Positions 46,434 through 57,646 are shown, counted from the stretch's first letter. The stretch is 64,000 nucleotides of DNA from Henriciella sp. (GCA_017642885.1 JAEPOM010000004.1:1-64000); one strand, 5' to 3'. Notes: generated from the letters alone by a model not told the origin. Translations and numbers: made by a program.

Positions 46434-47678
46434 ATGGCTGAAGCCTATATCATTGACGCTTGCCGCACGCCGCGCGGTATCGGGAAACAAGGTAAGGGCG
46501 CACTGGCGCATCTTCACCCACAACACCTCGCCGCGACCGTCCTGTCAGCGATCCGCGATCGCAACGACCTGAACACGGCCGAAGTCGATGATATCATCTG
46601 GGGCACGAGCTCTCAGCGCGGCGCGCAAGGTGCGGACCTCGGACGGATGGCGGCGCTGGACGCTGGCTATGATGTCAAAGCCTCTGGTGTGACGCTGGAT
46701 CGGTTTTGTGGCTCCGGCATCACCACGGTGAATCTCGCTGCCGCGCAAGTCATGTCAGGCATGGAAGATGTCGTCATCGCGGGCGGCACGGAAATGATGA
46801 GCTACACATCAGCGACAGCAGATCCAAAAGTCCCGCCAATGCTGGATGCGGGCAATATGAGCCTGCGCGAGAAGCACCCGCAATCACAGCAAGGCGTCTG
46901 CGCCGATGCGATCGCGACGCTCGAAGGCATTGATCGCGAAGCTGTCGATCAGCTGGCCGTTGTCAGTCAGGACCGCGCCGCTCGCGCGATTGCCGAAGGG
47001 CGTTTCGATAAGTCTGTTGTGCCTGTCCACAATCCGGACGGTACACTCGCCCTCGACAAGGAAGAGTTTCCGCGCCCCGGCACCACGATGGAGAGCCTGG
47101 GCGGGTTGAAGACCGTGTTCAACATGTTCATGGAAATCCCGGTTGATGATCAGGGCAACACTTATGGCAAGATGGTCACCAAGAAATACCCTGAATTAGA
47201 AGGCAAGATGGATCACGTGCACCATGCCGGAAATTCATCCGGCGTGGTTGATGGTGCCGCGGCTCTACTGATCGCTTCGAAAGACGCTGTCGACAAGAAT
47301 GGCTGGAAGCCACGCGCGCGCATTGTTGCGACCGCAAATATGGGCGACTGCCCCACCTTGATGCTGAACGCACCCGTTCCGGCGGCTGAAAAAGTGCTCG
47401 AAAAAGCCGGTCTCTCAAAAGACGATATCGATGTCTGGGAAATCAATGAAGCGTTCTCAGTTGTGGCTGAACGATTTATCCGCAAGCTCGATCTCGACCG
47501 AGAAAAAGTGAACATCAATGGCGGCGCTATGGCGCTCGGTCACCCGATTGGGGCAACCGGCTCTATCCTAATCGGCACGGCGCTGGATGAACTTGAACGT
47601 TCAGGCGGTAAGTACGGCTTGATCACCATGTGTGCTGCGGGCGGAATGGCGCCGGCCGTGGTGATCGAACGCATCTAG
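46434..47678 (+). CDS. Acetyl-CoA C-acyltransferase (thiolase)
   Basis: LDRFCGSGITTVNLAAAQVMSG; NINGGAMALGHPIGATG; LITMCAAGGMAPAVVIE. Confidence 0.95.
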   Translation: MAEAYIIDACRTPRGIGKQGKGALAHLHPQHLAATVLSAIRDRNDLNTAEVDDIIWGTSSQRGAQGADLGRMAALDAGYDVKASGVTLDRFCGSGITTVNLAAAQVMSGMEDVVIAGGTEMMSYTSATADPKVPPMLDAGNMSLREKHPQSQQGVCADAIATLEGIDREAVDQLAVVSQDRAARAIAEGRFDKSVVPVHNPDGTLALDKEEFPRPGTTMESLGGLKTVFNMFMEIPVDDQGNTYGKMVTKKYPELEGKMDHVHHAGNSSGVVDGAAALLIASKDAVDKNGWKPRARIVATANMGDCPTLMLNAPVPAAEKVLEKAGLSKDDIDVWEINEAFSVVAERFIRKLDLDREKVNINGGAMALGHPIGATGSILIGTALDELERSGGKYGLITMCAAGGMAPAVVIERI

Positions 47679-48931
47679 TCAAATGTCTGCGCGACCGTTT
47701 CGCTCGCTTGCGCGGGCGGTAACGGATCGCGCGACATGCGCCTTGCGGCGACTGTAAAAATCGCAGCTGCGCCAAGGATAAGTCCTGCGGCGAGGATGAA
47801 CGGTGCACCCGGCAAGTAGGGGCCTGTCTCATCGGTATAAGCCGTGAATAACAGCGCCATGATGGCCGGGCTGATGATTGAGGCAACGCTGTAGAGGCTG
47901 GTGATTGCGCCTTGTAGCTCTCCCTGCGAATCTGCCGGCGTCCGACTGGTCATCAATGATTGTAGCGCCGGGCTCAAGAACGCCGAGAACACGCCGATAG
48001 CGATCCCGACATAGATGTTGGAGCCAGACGTCGCGAAGGCGAGGATCAAGAATGAAGTCACCCCCACGAAAACGGTAAAATAGACAGCGCGCACTTCGCC
48101 GAACTTCTCAATGACCGGCCCCGTCAAAGCGCCCTGAACGACAGCCATTCCGAGCCCGTAGGCGCTTACAGAAAGTCCGATCAGAAACGGCGTCCAGCCC
48201 GCAACTTCGGCCGTGTAGAATGACCAGATGCTCGAATAGGAGTGATTGGCGAGCTGGATCAGGAACAAAGCCCCGAGCACAATCAACACCGTCGGATGCT
48301 TGGCGATTGAGATGAGGCTTCCCAGCGGGTTTGCACGCGCGAGGGAGAACCCTCTGCGGTTTTCTTCCTTCAAGGTTTCCGGGAATCTGAAATATCCCCA
48401 AATCGCGACGAGCGCGATCAAAACCCCGGCGGCGATAAATGGCAGGCGAACCCAGCTTTCACCCAGAAGACCGCCAAGCGCCGGACCAAAGATAAACCCA
48501 AGCCCGAGCGCAGCACCGGCATAACCAAAGAACTTGGCGCGCTCTTCCGGACCGGAGACATCGACCAGACACGCATAGGCCGTCGCATACGTCGCACCGC
48601 ATATCCCTGAAACGATGCGGGCAAAGAATAACCAGCCAAGGGTTGGCGCCCACGCCATAATGAAGCTGTCGATGGCAAAACCCATCAGCGCGATCAGCAG
48701 GACGGGGCGTCGCCCGAACCGGTCGCTAAGCCCCCCTAGAATCGGCGCAAATATGAACTGCATTACTGCGAACGTGGTCAGCAATAGACCCGCTATAGTT
48801 GCCCCTTCGCTGATCGAAAGTCCGGCGACATCCGCAAGCAGTTCCGGCATGATCGGCATGAGCAATCCGAAGCCGACCGCATCGAAAAAGATGATCGCGC
48901 AAACGAATATGAGAACTTGTGACTTTTGCAC
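47675..48931 (-). CDS. MFS transporter, TetA-like (start uncertain)
   Basis: FGLLMPIMPELL; GGLSDRFGRRPVLLIALMG; 12-TM pattern. Confidence 0.85.
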   Translation of the reverse strand: MQKSQVLIFVCAIIFFDAVGFGLLMPIMPELLADVAGLSISEGATIAGLLLTTFAVMQFIFAPILGGLSDRFGRRPVLLIALMGFAIDSFIMAWAPTLGWLFFARIVSGICGATYATAYACLVDVSGPEERAKFFGYAGAALGLGFIFGPALGGLLGESWVRLPFIAAGVLIALVAIWGYFRFPETLKEENRRGFSLARANPLGSLISIAKHPTVLIVLGALFLIQLANHSYSSIWSFYTAEVAGWTPFLIGLSVSAYGLGMAVVQGALTGPVIEKFGEVRAVYFTVFVGVTSFLILAFATSGSNIYVGIAIGVFSAFLSPALQSLMTSRTPADSQGELQGAITSLYSVASIISPAIMALLFTAYTDETGPYLPGAPFILAAGLILGAAAIFTVAARRMSRDPLPPAQASETVAQTFD

Positions 48932-49243
48932 TGGCCCGCTCTTGCTATTCCCCCAAGCGGCGAGGGCTAACACAATTCTTTTCAGGTCAAAATCAAATTT
49001 GTTCTGAGGTTGCCAAAAAGAGAAATGGGGACCTCTAGTACTGCGTTTGTTTAAACTGTTTTCAAGCGAGATTTGTATTTTGCCGCTGTCAGTCTTCACG
49101 TGGGTGAAGGGGCGGTGCTTGGCAAGACTCGCCTGTTAAGAGAGCAAGACTGGTCAAATTGCATGCAAAGCGTCATAGTTTCCTTATTCGGTTTACCGTA
49201 AGGGCCTTGGTAACACTGTGTGCTTGGGGCTTGGGAGAGAGTG

Positions 49244-50803
49244 ATGGAACAATTACAGGGCATGGATGCCTCGTTTGTGGCGATGGAAACACCCAGTTCG
49301 CCAATGCATATCGGGTCGATCCTGATTTATGATCCTTCGACCGCGCCCGGTGGGTTCGTTCGCTTCAAAGACATTCTACGTTTCTATGAAGAGCGCATGC
49401 GCTTTTCGAAGACGATGCGGCAGAAACTGGTCAAAGTCCCATTCAATGTCGACTACCCATACTGGGTTGAGGATGCAGACTTCGATCTGGAATACCATGT
49501 TCGTCACGTCGCCTTGCCCAAGCCTGGTGACATGCGACAGCTGAACATTCAGGCTGCACGCCTGTTTGCCCGCCCGCTCGACCTGTCTCGACCACCATGG
49601 GAAATGACTGTGGTAGAAGGACTGGACAACGTTCCCGGCATTCCGAAAGGCTCCTACGCGATCATATCGAAAGTCCATCACGCGGCGATTGATGGGATGT
49701 CCGGTATTGACCTGATGCAGGCGCTGCACACGCCTAAGCCCGATGTCACACCACCAAATGAGCCGGACAATTGGAAGCCCGAAAAGTATCCTAACCGGGC
49801 TGGGATGTTTGCTAAGGGCTATGTTCGCGCTTGGCTCAATCCAATCCGCCAATTGGGCGTCTCGGCGCAGGCTGTCCCGGGACTCTATCGCACCGCTCGC
49901 GGCATGGTTCGCGGCGAATTCGGCCTGAAGGCGGCCATCGAGGCCCCGAAAACCCGTTTCAATACAAAGATTTCGCCGCACCGCGTAGTAGATGGGCAAG
50001 TCTTTGAACTGGCACATATTAAGGCGCTGCGCGGCTTGGTTGAGGGCGCCAAAGTCAATGACGTGATGCTCACAATTATTGGGGGTGGTCTGAACAAATA
50101 CCTGACCCATCACAATGACTTGCCGAAAACGACGATGACGGCAATGGCGCCGATCTCGGTCCGAAGCGAAGGTGAAAAGAACACGATGGGTAACCAGGTG
50201 TCGGCGATGATCGCGCCGCTCGGAACCCATATAGCTGACCCGATCGAGCGTATGGAATACGTCTTCGATCAGACCAGCCGCTCGAAAGAAATGACTAGCG
50301 CGCTCGGTGCGCGTCAAATGACGGAAGCGAGTAAGGTTTCTCCCGCTCTGTTCATGGCGCTAGGTGCACAGCTTTATTCGCGCCTCGGTGTCGCCAATTA
50401 CATGGCGCGGCCTGTGATCAATACGGTCGTCACAAACGTACCTGGGCCACCCGTCCCGATCTATCAGGCGGGCGCAAAACTTGTTTCGATGCAAGGGCTT
50501 CTGTGTCTGCTGGACGGTATGGCACTCGGTCATGTGGTGCAGAGCTACGTCAACGAGGCGACGATCACGTTTACGGCTGACCGTGAGATTGTGAAGGATC
50601 CTGAATTCTACGCCCAGTGCATTTGGGAAAGTTTCGAGGAAATGGCCGAACTTGCCGGGATCGATTTGGCGCCGCCAGCGCCGAAACCAGTTGTCAAAAA
50701 GACCGCTGCTTCAGGCACTTCGCGTGCCAAAACGAAGCGAAAAACGCGTGCCGGCACAGCTAAGAAATCTACGACCGCAAAAGCGAAAGCCAAGGCGGGT
50801 TAA
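49244..50803 (+). CDS. Wax ester synthase/diacylglycerol acyltransferase (WS/DGAT) with basic C-terminal tail
   Basis: MEQLQGMDASFVAMETPSSPMHIGSILIYDPS; VHHAAIDGMSGIDLM (HHxxxDG); Lys/Ala-rich tail. Confidence 0.92.
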   Translation: MEQLQGMDASFVAMETPSSPMHIGSILIYDPSTAPGGFVRFKDILRFYEERMRFSKTMRQKLVKVPFNVDYPYWVEDADFDLEYHVRHVALPKPGDMRQLNIQAARLFARPLDLSRPPWEMTVVEGLDNVPGIPKGSYAIISKVHHAAIDGMSGIDLMQALHTPKPDVTPPNEPDNWKPEKYPNRAGMFAKGYVRAWLNPIRQLGVSAQAVPGLYRTARGMVRGEFGLKAAIEAPKTRFNTKISPHRVVDGQVFELAHIKALRGLVEGAKVNDVMLTIIGGGLNKYLTHHNDLPKTTMTAMAPISVRSEGEKNTMGNQVSAMIAPLGTHIADPIERMEYVFDQTSRSKEMTSALGARQMTEASKVSPALFMALGAQLYSRLGVANYMARPVINTVVTNVPGPPVPIYQAGAKLVSMQGLLCLLDGMALGHVVQSYVNEATITFTADREIVKDPEFYAQCIWESFEEMAELAGIDLAPPAPKPVVKKTAASGTSRAKTKRKTRAGTAKKSTTAKAKAKAG

Positions 50804-50899
50804 GGATTTAGGCATCATTTTCTAGCCTAGTCAGATATACCGATACCACCCATGGTGGTGAAGTAGACCGCGAAGAAGCGGCAAACGGGAGGCTAAATT

Positions 50900-51679
50900 A
50901 TGGTTGCAGCGACGTTGGCGCGACCGCCACATCCATTCTGGACTCTGACAGAAGGACGGGCGATTTTCGAGTTCGGTGCGTTTGGATTGCTTCGAAAAAG
51001 CATGCGCAATCTGCCTCAAGGCGACGGACATCCCGTGCTGGTACTTCCCGGCTTCATGGCCAGCGATCACTCAACGCGCCCGATGCGGCGGCTGTTCAAA
51101 GACCTGGGCTACAATGCCTATGGTTGGGGGCTTGGTCGCAATGTGAAATTTAACGAGACCCGCGAACGCGAAATGTCGGACCTGGTTGAGCGGATCTATG
51201 ACGACACGGGGGAGAAGCTCTCTATTGTGGGCTGGAGCCTCGGAGGCGTGTTTGCCCGTGAGCTCGCCAAGATGCACCCAGATATTGTCCGCCTTGTGGT
51301 GTCTCTCGGAAGCCCGATCAGCAATGATCGACGCCATTCTGCACCCAGCCGATTGTTTGAAGCCATTAATGGCAAACAGACGCAGCCCGAAACAGAAGGC
51401 CGCTATCGCGATCTGGAATCGGCCCCGCCCGTTCCAACGACTTCTATCCTGACGAAAACCGATGGCGTAGTCTCCTGGCGGGGCTCGGTTCAGTGCCCGA
51501 GCAAAGGGCATCAAACAGAAAACATCGTGGTGCCTGCGAGCCATGTTGGCCTCGGCGTAAACCCATTGGTCATGGTGGCCGTTGCAGACCGACTGGCGCA
51601 GCCAGAAGGGCAGTGGGCTCCGTTTGATCGATCTGGATGGCGCGGCCGCGTCTTCAAAACGGCTGCGGAACTCGGATAA
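50900..51679 (+). CDS. Alpha/beta hydrolase (GWSLGG)
   Basis: HPVLVLPGFMASDHSTRPMRRLFKDLGY; LSIVGWSLGGVFARELA. Confidence 0.85.
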   Translation: MVAATLARPPHPFWTLTEGRAIFEFGAFGLLRKSMRNLPQGDGHPVLVLPGFMASDHSTRPMRRLFKDLGYNAYGWGLGRNVKFNETREREMSDLVERIYDDTGEKLSIVGWSLGGVFARELAKMHPDIVRLVVSLGSPISNDRRHSAPSRLFEAINGKQTQPETEGRYRDLESAPPVPTTSILTKTDGVVSWRGSVQCPSKGHQTENIVVPASHVGLGVNPLVMVAVADRLAQPEGQWAPFDRSGWRGRVFKTAAELG

Positions 51680-51793
51680 AATTCCATAAAATTCAAGCGA
51701 TCAGCTGAACCATAACCTCATCTCTATGTGCCATAACGGGGCGAAGCGTAATGAACCACGCGCCGTTTCGCGTCGTGGAGTTGAGGGATAAAA

Positions 51794-53245
51794 ATGGCAA
51801 AGACCGTCCTGGTTATTGATGATGATCCAACCCAGCGCCGACTGCTGACGGCTGCCGTAGAGAAAGCAGGGTTTGCTTGCCGTACGGCGCCAGACGGTGA
51901 AACTGGTGTAGCCATTGCGACTGACGCCAATGCCGGGGCAGATGTTGTCCTGCTCGATCTCACCATGCCGGGCCTTTCGGGCATGGAAACCCTCGAAATG
52001 CTGGCGGAGCGTCGCCCGGATCTACCGGTCATCATGCTGACCGCGACTAGCGGAATCGACACAATTGTCGCCGCGATGCGGGCCGGCGCTGTCGATTTTG
52101 TGGTTAAGCCAGCAAGCCCAGAGCGTGTGGTTGTCTCGATCCGAAACGCATTGAAACTGTCTTCATTGACCGGTGAAGTAAAACGCCTCACCCGCAAGGC
52201 TGATGGCGGCATGGGCTTTGACGACATGATTGCAAGCGCGCCAGTGATGAACCAGGTTATTCGCCTGGGCCAACGCGCTGCGGCTTCGGATATTCCGGTC
52301 TTGATCCTTGGTGAAAGCGGTGTCGGTAAAGAAGTCATTGCCCGCTGCATTCAGGGCGCGTCTGATCGCTCTGGAAAGCCATTCATTTCCGTCAATTGTG
52401 GGGCGATCCCTGAGAACCTGGTTGAGAGCATTCTGTTCGGACACGAGAAAGGCGCGTTTACCGGTGCTGTATCGCGCTCCGCGGGTAAGTTCGTCGAAGC
52501 CGACGGTGGGACGCTGTTCCTCGACGAAGTTGGAGAGTTGCCGCTCGAAATGCAGGTCAAACTGCTGCGTGCGTTGCAGGAAGGTGAAGTCGACCCCGTC
52601 GGCGCGCGCCGTCCAGTGAAAGTAGACGTCCGTATCATCTCGGCCACGAACCGCGACCTCGCTCAGCGCGTCAAGGAAGGCGCGTTCCGCGAAGATCTGT
52701 TCTATCGTTTGAACGTGTATCCGGTAGAAATGCCGAGCCTGCGCGAGCGGTTGGAAGATATTCCGGCTCTGGTGGATCACTTCATAGGGCGCTTTAATGC
52801 CTCCGAAGGCACGCGCATTGTCGGCGCGGCGAAGGATACGCTGAAAATGCTGTCAGCCTTTGATTGGCCGGGCAATGTTCGCCAGCTCGAAAACGCCGTG
52901 TTCCGCGCAGTGATCCTGTGCGAAAGCGACATGCTGCAGCCACATGATTTCCCGCAGATCAGCGGCATCATTCCGGAAATTGCTTCTTTGCCAGAAGTTC
53001 CAGCGCGGCCAGACGTTGCCAACGACGTTGTACCAGGTGAAGGCGCATCTTCGTTTGCGTTCGTTGAAGGCGGCGAGGTCCGCAGCCTGTCAGACGTCGA
53101 GCGTGATCTCATTGCTTACGCGATCGAGCACTATGCCGGTCATATGAGTGAAGTCTCGCGCCGCCTCGGCATTGGTCGATCAACCCTGTACCGGAAAGTT
53201 CGCGAGTACGGGTTGGAAAGCGAAGCCAAAAAAGAAGCGAGCTAA
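51794..53245 (+). CDS. Sigma-54-dependent response regulator (NtrC type)
   Basis: Receiver LVIDDDPTQ / [32 protein letters not shown]; Fis-type HTH. Confidence 0.94.
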   Translation: MAKTVLVIDDDPTQRRLLTAAVEKAGFACRTAPDGETGVAIATDANAGADVVLLDLTMPGLSGMETLEMLAERRPDLPVIMLTATSGIDTIVAAMRAGAVDFVVKPASPERVVVSIRNALKLSSLTGEVKRLTRKADGGMGFDDMIASAPVMNQVIRLGQRAAASDIPVLILGESGVGKEVIARCIQGASDRSGKPFISVNCGAIPENLVESILFGHEKGAFTGAVSRSAGKFVEADGGTLFLDEVGELPLEMQVKLLRALQEGEVDPVGARRPVKVDVRIISATNRDLAQRVKEGAFREDLFYRLNVYPVEMPSLRERLEDIPALVDHFIGRFNASEGTRIVGAAKDTLKMLSAFDWPGNVRQLENAVFRAVILCESDMLQPHDFPQISGIIPEIASLPEVPARPDVANDVVPGEGASSFAFVEGGEVRSLSDVERDLIAYAIEHYAGHMSEVSRRLGIGRSTLYRKVREYGLESEAKKEAS

Positions 53246-53265
53246 ATACGTTTCTGAGGGGGAAG

Positions 53266-53295
53266 GAAAACGGCGCCCAAAGGGGCGCCGTTTTC
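53266..53295 (+). terminator. Rho-independent terminator, 13-bp stem (GAAAACGGCGCCC-aaag-GGGCGCCGTTTTC)
   Basis: Direct reading, 3' of the NtrC-type gene. Confidence 0.8.
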
Positions 53296-53347
53296 ATATT
53301 TAGAGTGCACTGGATAAGCGTACGATGAGGCAGCCCCCCCCTGCGGC

Positions 53348-53746
53348 CTAGTCCGAACCTGATGGCGCAAGGCTGTCAAAGACACGGACGCTCGCCCAAT
53401 TCTCATTGAATTCTTCGATGAATTGCAAATGCGGTTCGGTCACTTGATAGGCGTCCTGTGCCGCTGTGTCTTCGAACACGATCGTGAGCGCGACATCAAA
53501 GTTGAGGTCGTTTACTTCACGCTTATAATCGGTATGCCGCGGCCCGGCGGAAAAATAGACAATGCCTTCATGCGGCGCGAGATATTCATAGCAAGCGTCA
53601 ACCAGCGACTGCACCGCGGTCTCATCCTTGTCCTTCAGCTCAAAGAACACGTTATGCGTGAGATGTGGCTCTGTGTCTGGTTCGGCTTGAACCGACATCG
53701 CACAACTGGCGAGCGCCAGAGTTCCGGCGAGTAATGATGCGCGCAT
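53348..53746 (-). CDS. Dabb (stress-responsive A/B barrel) lipoprotein
   Basis: LASCAMSVQA; LTHNVFFELKDKDETAVQSLVDACYEYLAPHEGIVYFSAGPRH. Confidence 0.8.
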   Translation of the reverse strand: MRASLLAGTLALASCAMSVQAEPDTEPHLTHNVFFELKDKDETAVQSLVDACYEYLAPHEGIVYFSAGPRHTDYKREVNDLNFDVALTIVFEDTAAQDAYQVTEPHLQFIEEFNENWASVRVFDSLAPSGSD

Positions 53747-53908
53747 GTGATATCCTCCTCGACTGCGTCTAACCGTCTGCTGGAACGCGGGAAGGAGGTC
53801 AAGATTCGTTGCGCGCGGCACGAGAACCTCAAAAGAGTAGGGTTTGGTAAAGGCGACGAAATCACGCCGCAATGCAATTGCACTAGATGACCATGAAGGA
53901 GAGACACA

Positions 53909-54301
53909 GTGAGGCATCTGGTCATTGGTGGTCTGGCGTTAGCCCTATGCGGTTGCGACGATCTGAGGATGTATAGTGAATATGAGGACTTGAACGCCGT
54001 TCGAGCGGATGGTGCTTTCGAAAGAGGATGGTTTCCAACTTGGATGCCTGGAGACGCAGTGGACATTCATGAATACCACGATCTAGACACCAACATCCAA
54101 GCAATCAGTTTTCGGATTGAGAACGACGGCGAGTTTGAATGGCCCGAACGCTGCACAGTCGCCATCAAAGCGGCGGCACCTAGACTTAAAACCAAGAGGT
54201 TTCCGAAGGCCGTTCACAAGCTGGATAATGTCCTAAACTGTCGTGACTATTTCGTCGTGCGTGATGAACGCGGAACGATTCACATGTGGAGTATGTGGTG
54301 A
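53909..54301 (+). CDS. Hypothetical lipoprotein
   Basis: MRHLVIGGLALALCGCDDLRMY leader. Confidence 0.6.
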   Translation: MRHLVIGGLALALCGCDDLRMYSEYEDLNAVRADGAFERGWFPTWMPGDAVDIHEYHDLDTNIQAISFRIENDGEFEWPERCTVAIKAAAPRLKTKRFPKAVHKLDNVLNCRDYFVVRDERGTIHMWSMW

Positions 54302-54391
54302 TATCGGACGCGAATTCAGCGCAAAAAAGAGCACCTTTTCCTAAGCCGAGCGGCCACGAATCCTTCGTGGGATCAGGCGATAGTCGCCTGA

Positions 54392-55162
54392 CTAAGCCAC
54401 AGATGCCGTCTCGGGCTCCGTCGACACGTCTTCCGGGTAGACGGTGATCCGATTGCGGCCCTGAGATTTGGCCTGACGCAGACACAGATCGACGCGCTGC
54501 ATGGCCTGTTCGAGCGTTTCGCGCTTTCGGCAGGCGATGACGCCAATGCTGGCTTCAAGGTGGATCTCGTGACCGTTGAACTCGACCCGCAGCGTTTCGA
54601 TCTGGCGGCGCAAGCGCTCTGCCACGCGCACAGAGGATTGGTGTCCGGTATCTGAGAGCAGGATAGCAAATTCTTCGCCGCCCCAGCGAGCCACGTCATC
54701 AGTGCCAAAGCGGCTAGTTGTGCGCAGGTGATCGGCCAGAATGCGCAAGGCTTCGTCGCCTCCGGCATGTCCGTACTTGTCATTTATCAGTTTGAAATAG
54801 TCGAGATCGATCAACAACAGCGAGATCGGCCGATTGGTACGATCGTAGCGCGCTGCTTCACGTTCGTAGCGATGGGCGAAGGCGCGGCGATTCAGCAGGC
54901 TGGTCAGTGGATCTGTGGTCGCCAGCTCGTGCAATTGCTCCTGAACACTGATGAGCTTGCTTGAGTAAAGCGCCATTAGTATCGACGCGGGCGGAGCGAG
55001 CACACAGGCGGCGATAGCCGACGTCACAATCGCTGTATTGGCGTTGCGAGCCTCCAGATACGGCGCAATGAGCGCTGTGAAATGCACCGTCGCGCAAATC
55101 AGTACGACCGACATAAGTACGGCGTAAAGTATCGTATGGAGGCGTGAAGAAGTGCTAAGCAT
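54392..55162 (-). CDS. Diguanylate cyclase (membrane-anchored GGDEF protein)
   Basis: DPLTSLLNRRAF; DLDYFKLINDKYGHAGGDEAL; ARWGGEEFAILL. Confidence 0.92.
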   Translation of the reverse strand: MLSTSSRLHTILYAVLMSVVLICATVHFTALIAPYLEARNANTAIVTSAIAACVLAPPASILMALYSSKLISVQEQLHELATTDPLTSLLNRRAFAHRYEREAARYDRTNRPISLLLIDLDYFKLINDKYGHAGGDEALRILADHLRTTSRFGTDDVARWGGEEFAILLSDTGHQSSVRVAERLRRQIETLRVEFNGHEIHLEASIGVIACRKRETLEQAMQRVDLCLRQAKSQGRNRITVYPEDVSTEPETASVA

Positions 55163-55243
55163 ATATCTGTCCCTGCAACACTTGTTACAGGAAAAGTCCG
55201 AAATCTGGGTTCAACCGATCGATCAAATTTGATCGATCCCGCC

Positions 55244-56425
55244 CTAATCTTCGAAGATGATTTCTGGGGCTTTTTTGGTCTGCAGTGCATCGAGCGACAA
55301 AGCGACATCCCGGGCGATCTCTGTGAACAGCTCAGCATTGGGGCCTGGCACGCTTGCAGCGGGTTCGCCGCGATCACCGCCCTCGCGTATGGATTGCAAC
55401 ATCGGGATCTGCGCCAGGAGAGGTAGGCCAAGCGCCTGCGCCATTTTTTGCCCGCCGCCTTCGCCCATGATGGCATGACGGTTCCCAGCTGGATCTTCAA
55501 ACCAGCTCATCGTCTCAATGATGCCGAGAACTGGCACATGCGTCTTGGCGAACATGGCAGCGCCGCGCCGCACGTCGGCGAGTGCAACTTCTTGCGGCGT
55601 CGTCACGATCACGGCGGCCGAGACCGGCACGCGCTGAGCCAATGTGAGCTGCGCCTCGCCCGTTCCGGGTGGGGTGTCGATGATCAAAAGATCCAGCGGG
55701 TTCTCTGGCGTACCCCATGCCGCGTCGTTCAGCATTTGTGTAATCGCAGACTGAACAATCGGGCCCCGCCAGATCATCGGCGAGTCGGGATCGGTGAGAT
55801 ATCCGATCGAAAGCGTCTCAATGCCGTGAGCAGAAACCGGGACCAGCTTGTTTTCGGGCGTCGTACCTGGGCTGGCATCGGCAACGCCAAGCATGGTTGG
55901 AATGGATGGACCGTAAATGTCCGCATCTAGGAGCCCAACACGGAGGCCTTGTTTTGCAAAGCTCGCGGCGAGGTTGACCGAGACCGTTGACTTGCCAACC
56001 CCGCCCTTAGCGCTCGCGATCACCAGAATTCGCGAAATTCCGGGAATAGGAGCGATTTGCGCGGCTTGTTGAGGCTGGCCCTGGTTCACCGCCTCTTCCG
56101 AGAGCCGGGCGCCCTTGCGGACGCGACGCGGGCTCGTATGCGTTTTCAGCGATGCCGGTTTTGGGGCAGGCGTAGCTTCGCCCGGTGCGCGCTGCGCGGT
56201 GAGCACCGCTTTGACATCCGTGACGCCTTCCAGGCTCATGGCCCGAGCTTCGGCTTCGATCTTTAACGTTTCGGCGCGTTCCATGTCGTTTGGGTCGGCT
56301 TCGATGATCAAAGTGACGCCGCCTGATTCGTCGATTCTGACGCCAGATAACCAGTCGGGCGAACCAAGTGATTGCCGGATCGTGTCTTCTGAGAGTGTTT
56401 TCTGGTCTTTCTTGTCCCAAAACAT
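55244..56425 (-). CDS. mrp: Mrp/NBP35-family iron-sulfur cluster carrier ATPase
   Basis: VIASAKGGVGKSTVSVNLAASFA; DADIYGPSIPTMLG; LLIIDTPPGTGEAQLTLAQ. Confidence 0.95.
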   Translation of the reverse strand: MFWDKKDQKTLSEDTIRQSLGSPDWLSGVRIDESGGVTLIIEADPNDMERAETLKIEAEARAMSLEGVTDVKAVLTAQRAPGEATPAPKPASLKTHTSPRRVRKGARLSEEAVNQGQPQQAAQIAPIPGISRILVIASAKGGVGKSTVSVNLAASFAKQGLRVGLLDADIYGPSIPTMLGVADASPGTTPENKLVPVSAHGIETLSIGYLTDPDSPMIWRGPIVQSAITQMLNDAAWGTPENPLDLLIIDTPPGTGEAQLTLAQRVPVSAAVIVTTPQEVALADVRRGAAMFAKTHVPVLGIIETMSWFEDPAGNRHAIMGEGGGQKMAQALGLPLLAQIPMLQSIREGGDRGEPAASVPGPNAELFTEIARDVALSLDALQTKKAPEIIFED

Positions 56426-56518
56426 GGGCTATGTCCTTGATGAAGAGGCCTATCGGACGCAAATAGGCACCATACAGACAAAAAGCCAGTGACCTGGTGT
56501 GACTGAGAAGGAGGGGCG

Positions 56519-57646
56519 ATGCCCTGGAACGACAATAACGGAAATGGCGACGAGCCGCCCAAAACCAATGGCGGCCCCTGGGGCAGCGGTGGTTCTGGTG
56601 GAAACGGCAATGGCGGGTCGCCCTGGGGACGTCCCGGTGGTGGCCAGGGTGGAGGCGGAGGTAGCTCCGACATCGAGGACCAGATGCGCAAAATGCAGGA
56701 ACGCTTTTCCCGGCGTGGCGGCGGCGGTGGCGGTGGCGGACGACGCGGCCCGAGCTTCGGACCCGGCGGGTTCCTGGTCCTCGGTGTTGTCGCGCTTGTT
56801 GCGTGGCTGGCGACCGGCGTCGTCGTCGTAGACGAAGGCGAGCGGGCTGCGGTCTTCCGGTTTGGTCAGTACCAAAAGAACTTCACGCCTGGTTTCCATG
56901 TGCATCTGCCAGCGCCGATTGAAACTCACGAAATCCTGCCGTCAGAGAGACAGCAGGAAACCCAAGTGGGGATCAATCAGGCCGAGAGCCTGATGCTGAC
57001 CGGAGATGAGAATATCGTAGACGTCCAGTTCCGAGTGTTCTGGTACTATGATGCCGATAACCCCGAGAACTTCATTCTGAACATCGACAATGGTACGCCG
57101 CTTGTGAAAGCTGCTGCCGAAAGCGTCATGCGCGAAGTCGTGGGCAAGTCCACGCTTGATGCCGTGCTGACAACGGGACGTGGGGAGATTGCTTCGACCG
57201 TCCGCGATGAGCTTCAGGTCTTGCTGTCGGATTACGGCGCAGGTGTAAACATCGAGAACGTCGAGATTCAGGAAGCCCTGGCCCCAGCACCAGTTCGTGG
57301 CGACTTTATTGACGTTATCAATGCTGGTCAGGATGCTGAGCGACTGGTCCAGGAGGCCAATCGCTACGCAAATGATATCGTGCCACGAGCACGTGGTGAG
57401 GCGCAGCAAATCTTGCAACGCGCTCAAGCCTATCGTGATCAGGTGATTGCCGATGCGACCGGTCAGGCGGATCGCTTCACGCAGATTCTAGCGGAATACC
57501 GCAAGGCGCCGCAGGTGACGCGTGAGCGTATGTACCTCGAAACGATGGAGCGTGTCCTCAATCGGACCGACAAACTCATTCTCGATAGCGATTCCGGTGC
57601 GGTGCCTTACCTGCCGCTCGACCGCGTAAATCGTGGAGGTAACTAG
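56519..57646 (+). CDS. hflK: FtsH protease modulator HflK
   Basis: Gly-rich N-terminus, SPFH domain, RSDKL-like RTDKLILDSDSG; paired with hflC. Confidence 0.94.
   Translation: MPWNDNNGNGDEPPKTNGGPWGSGGSGGNGNGGSPWGRPGGGQGGGGGSSDIEDQMRKMQERFSRRGGGGGGGGRRGPSFGPGGFLVLGVVALVAWLATGVVVVDEGERAAVFRFGQYQKNFTPGFHVHLPAPIETHEILPSERQQETQVGINQAESLMLTGDENIVDVQFRVFWYYDADNPENFILNIDNGTPLVKAAAESVMREVVGKSTLDAVLTTGRGEIASTVRDELQVLLSDYGAGVNIENVEIQEALAPAPVRGDFIDVINAGQDAERLVQEANRYANDIVPRARGEAQQILQRAQAYRDQVIADATGQADRFTQILAEYRKAPQVTRERMYLETMERVLNRTDKLILDSDSGAVPYLPLDRVNRGGN

Noticed and set aside
49376-50317. 313-aa minus-strand ORF inside the WS/DGAT gene
   Set aside because: Shadow ORF; the plus-strand gene has clear HHxxxDG family motifs.
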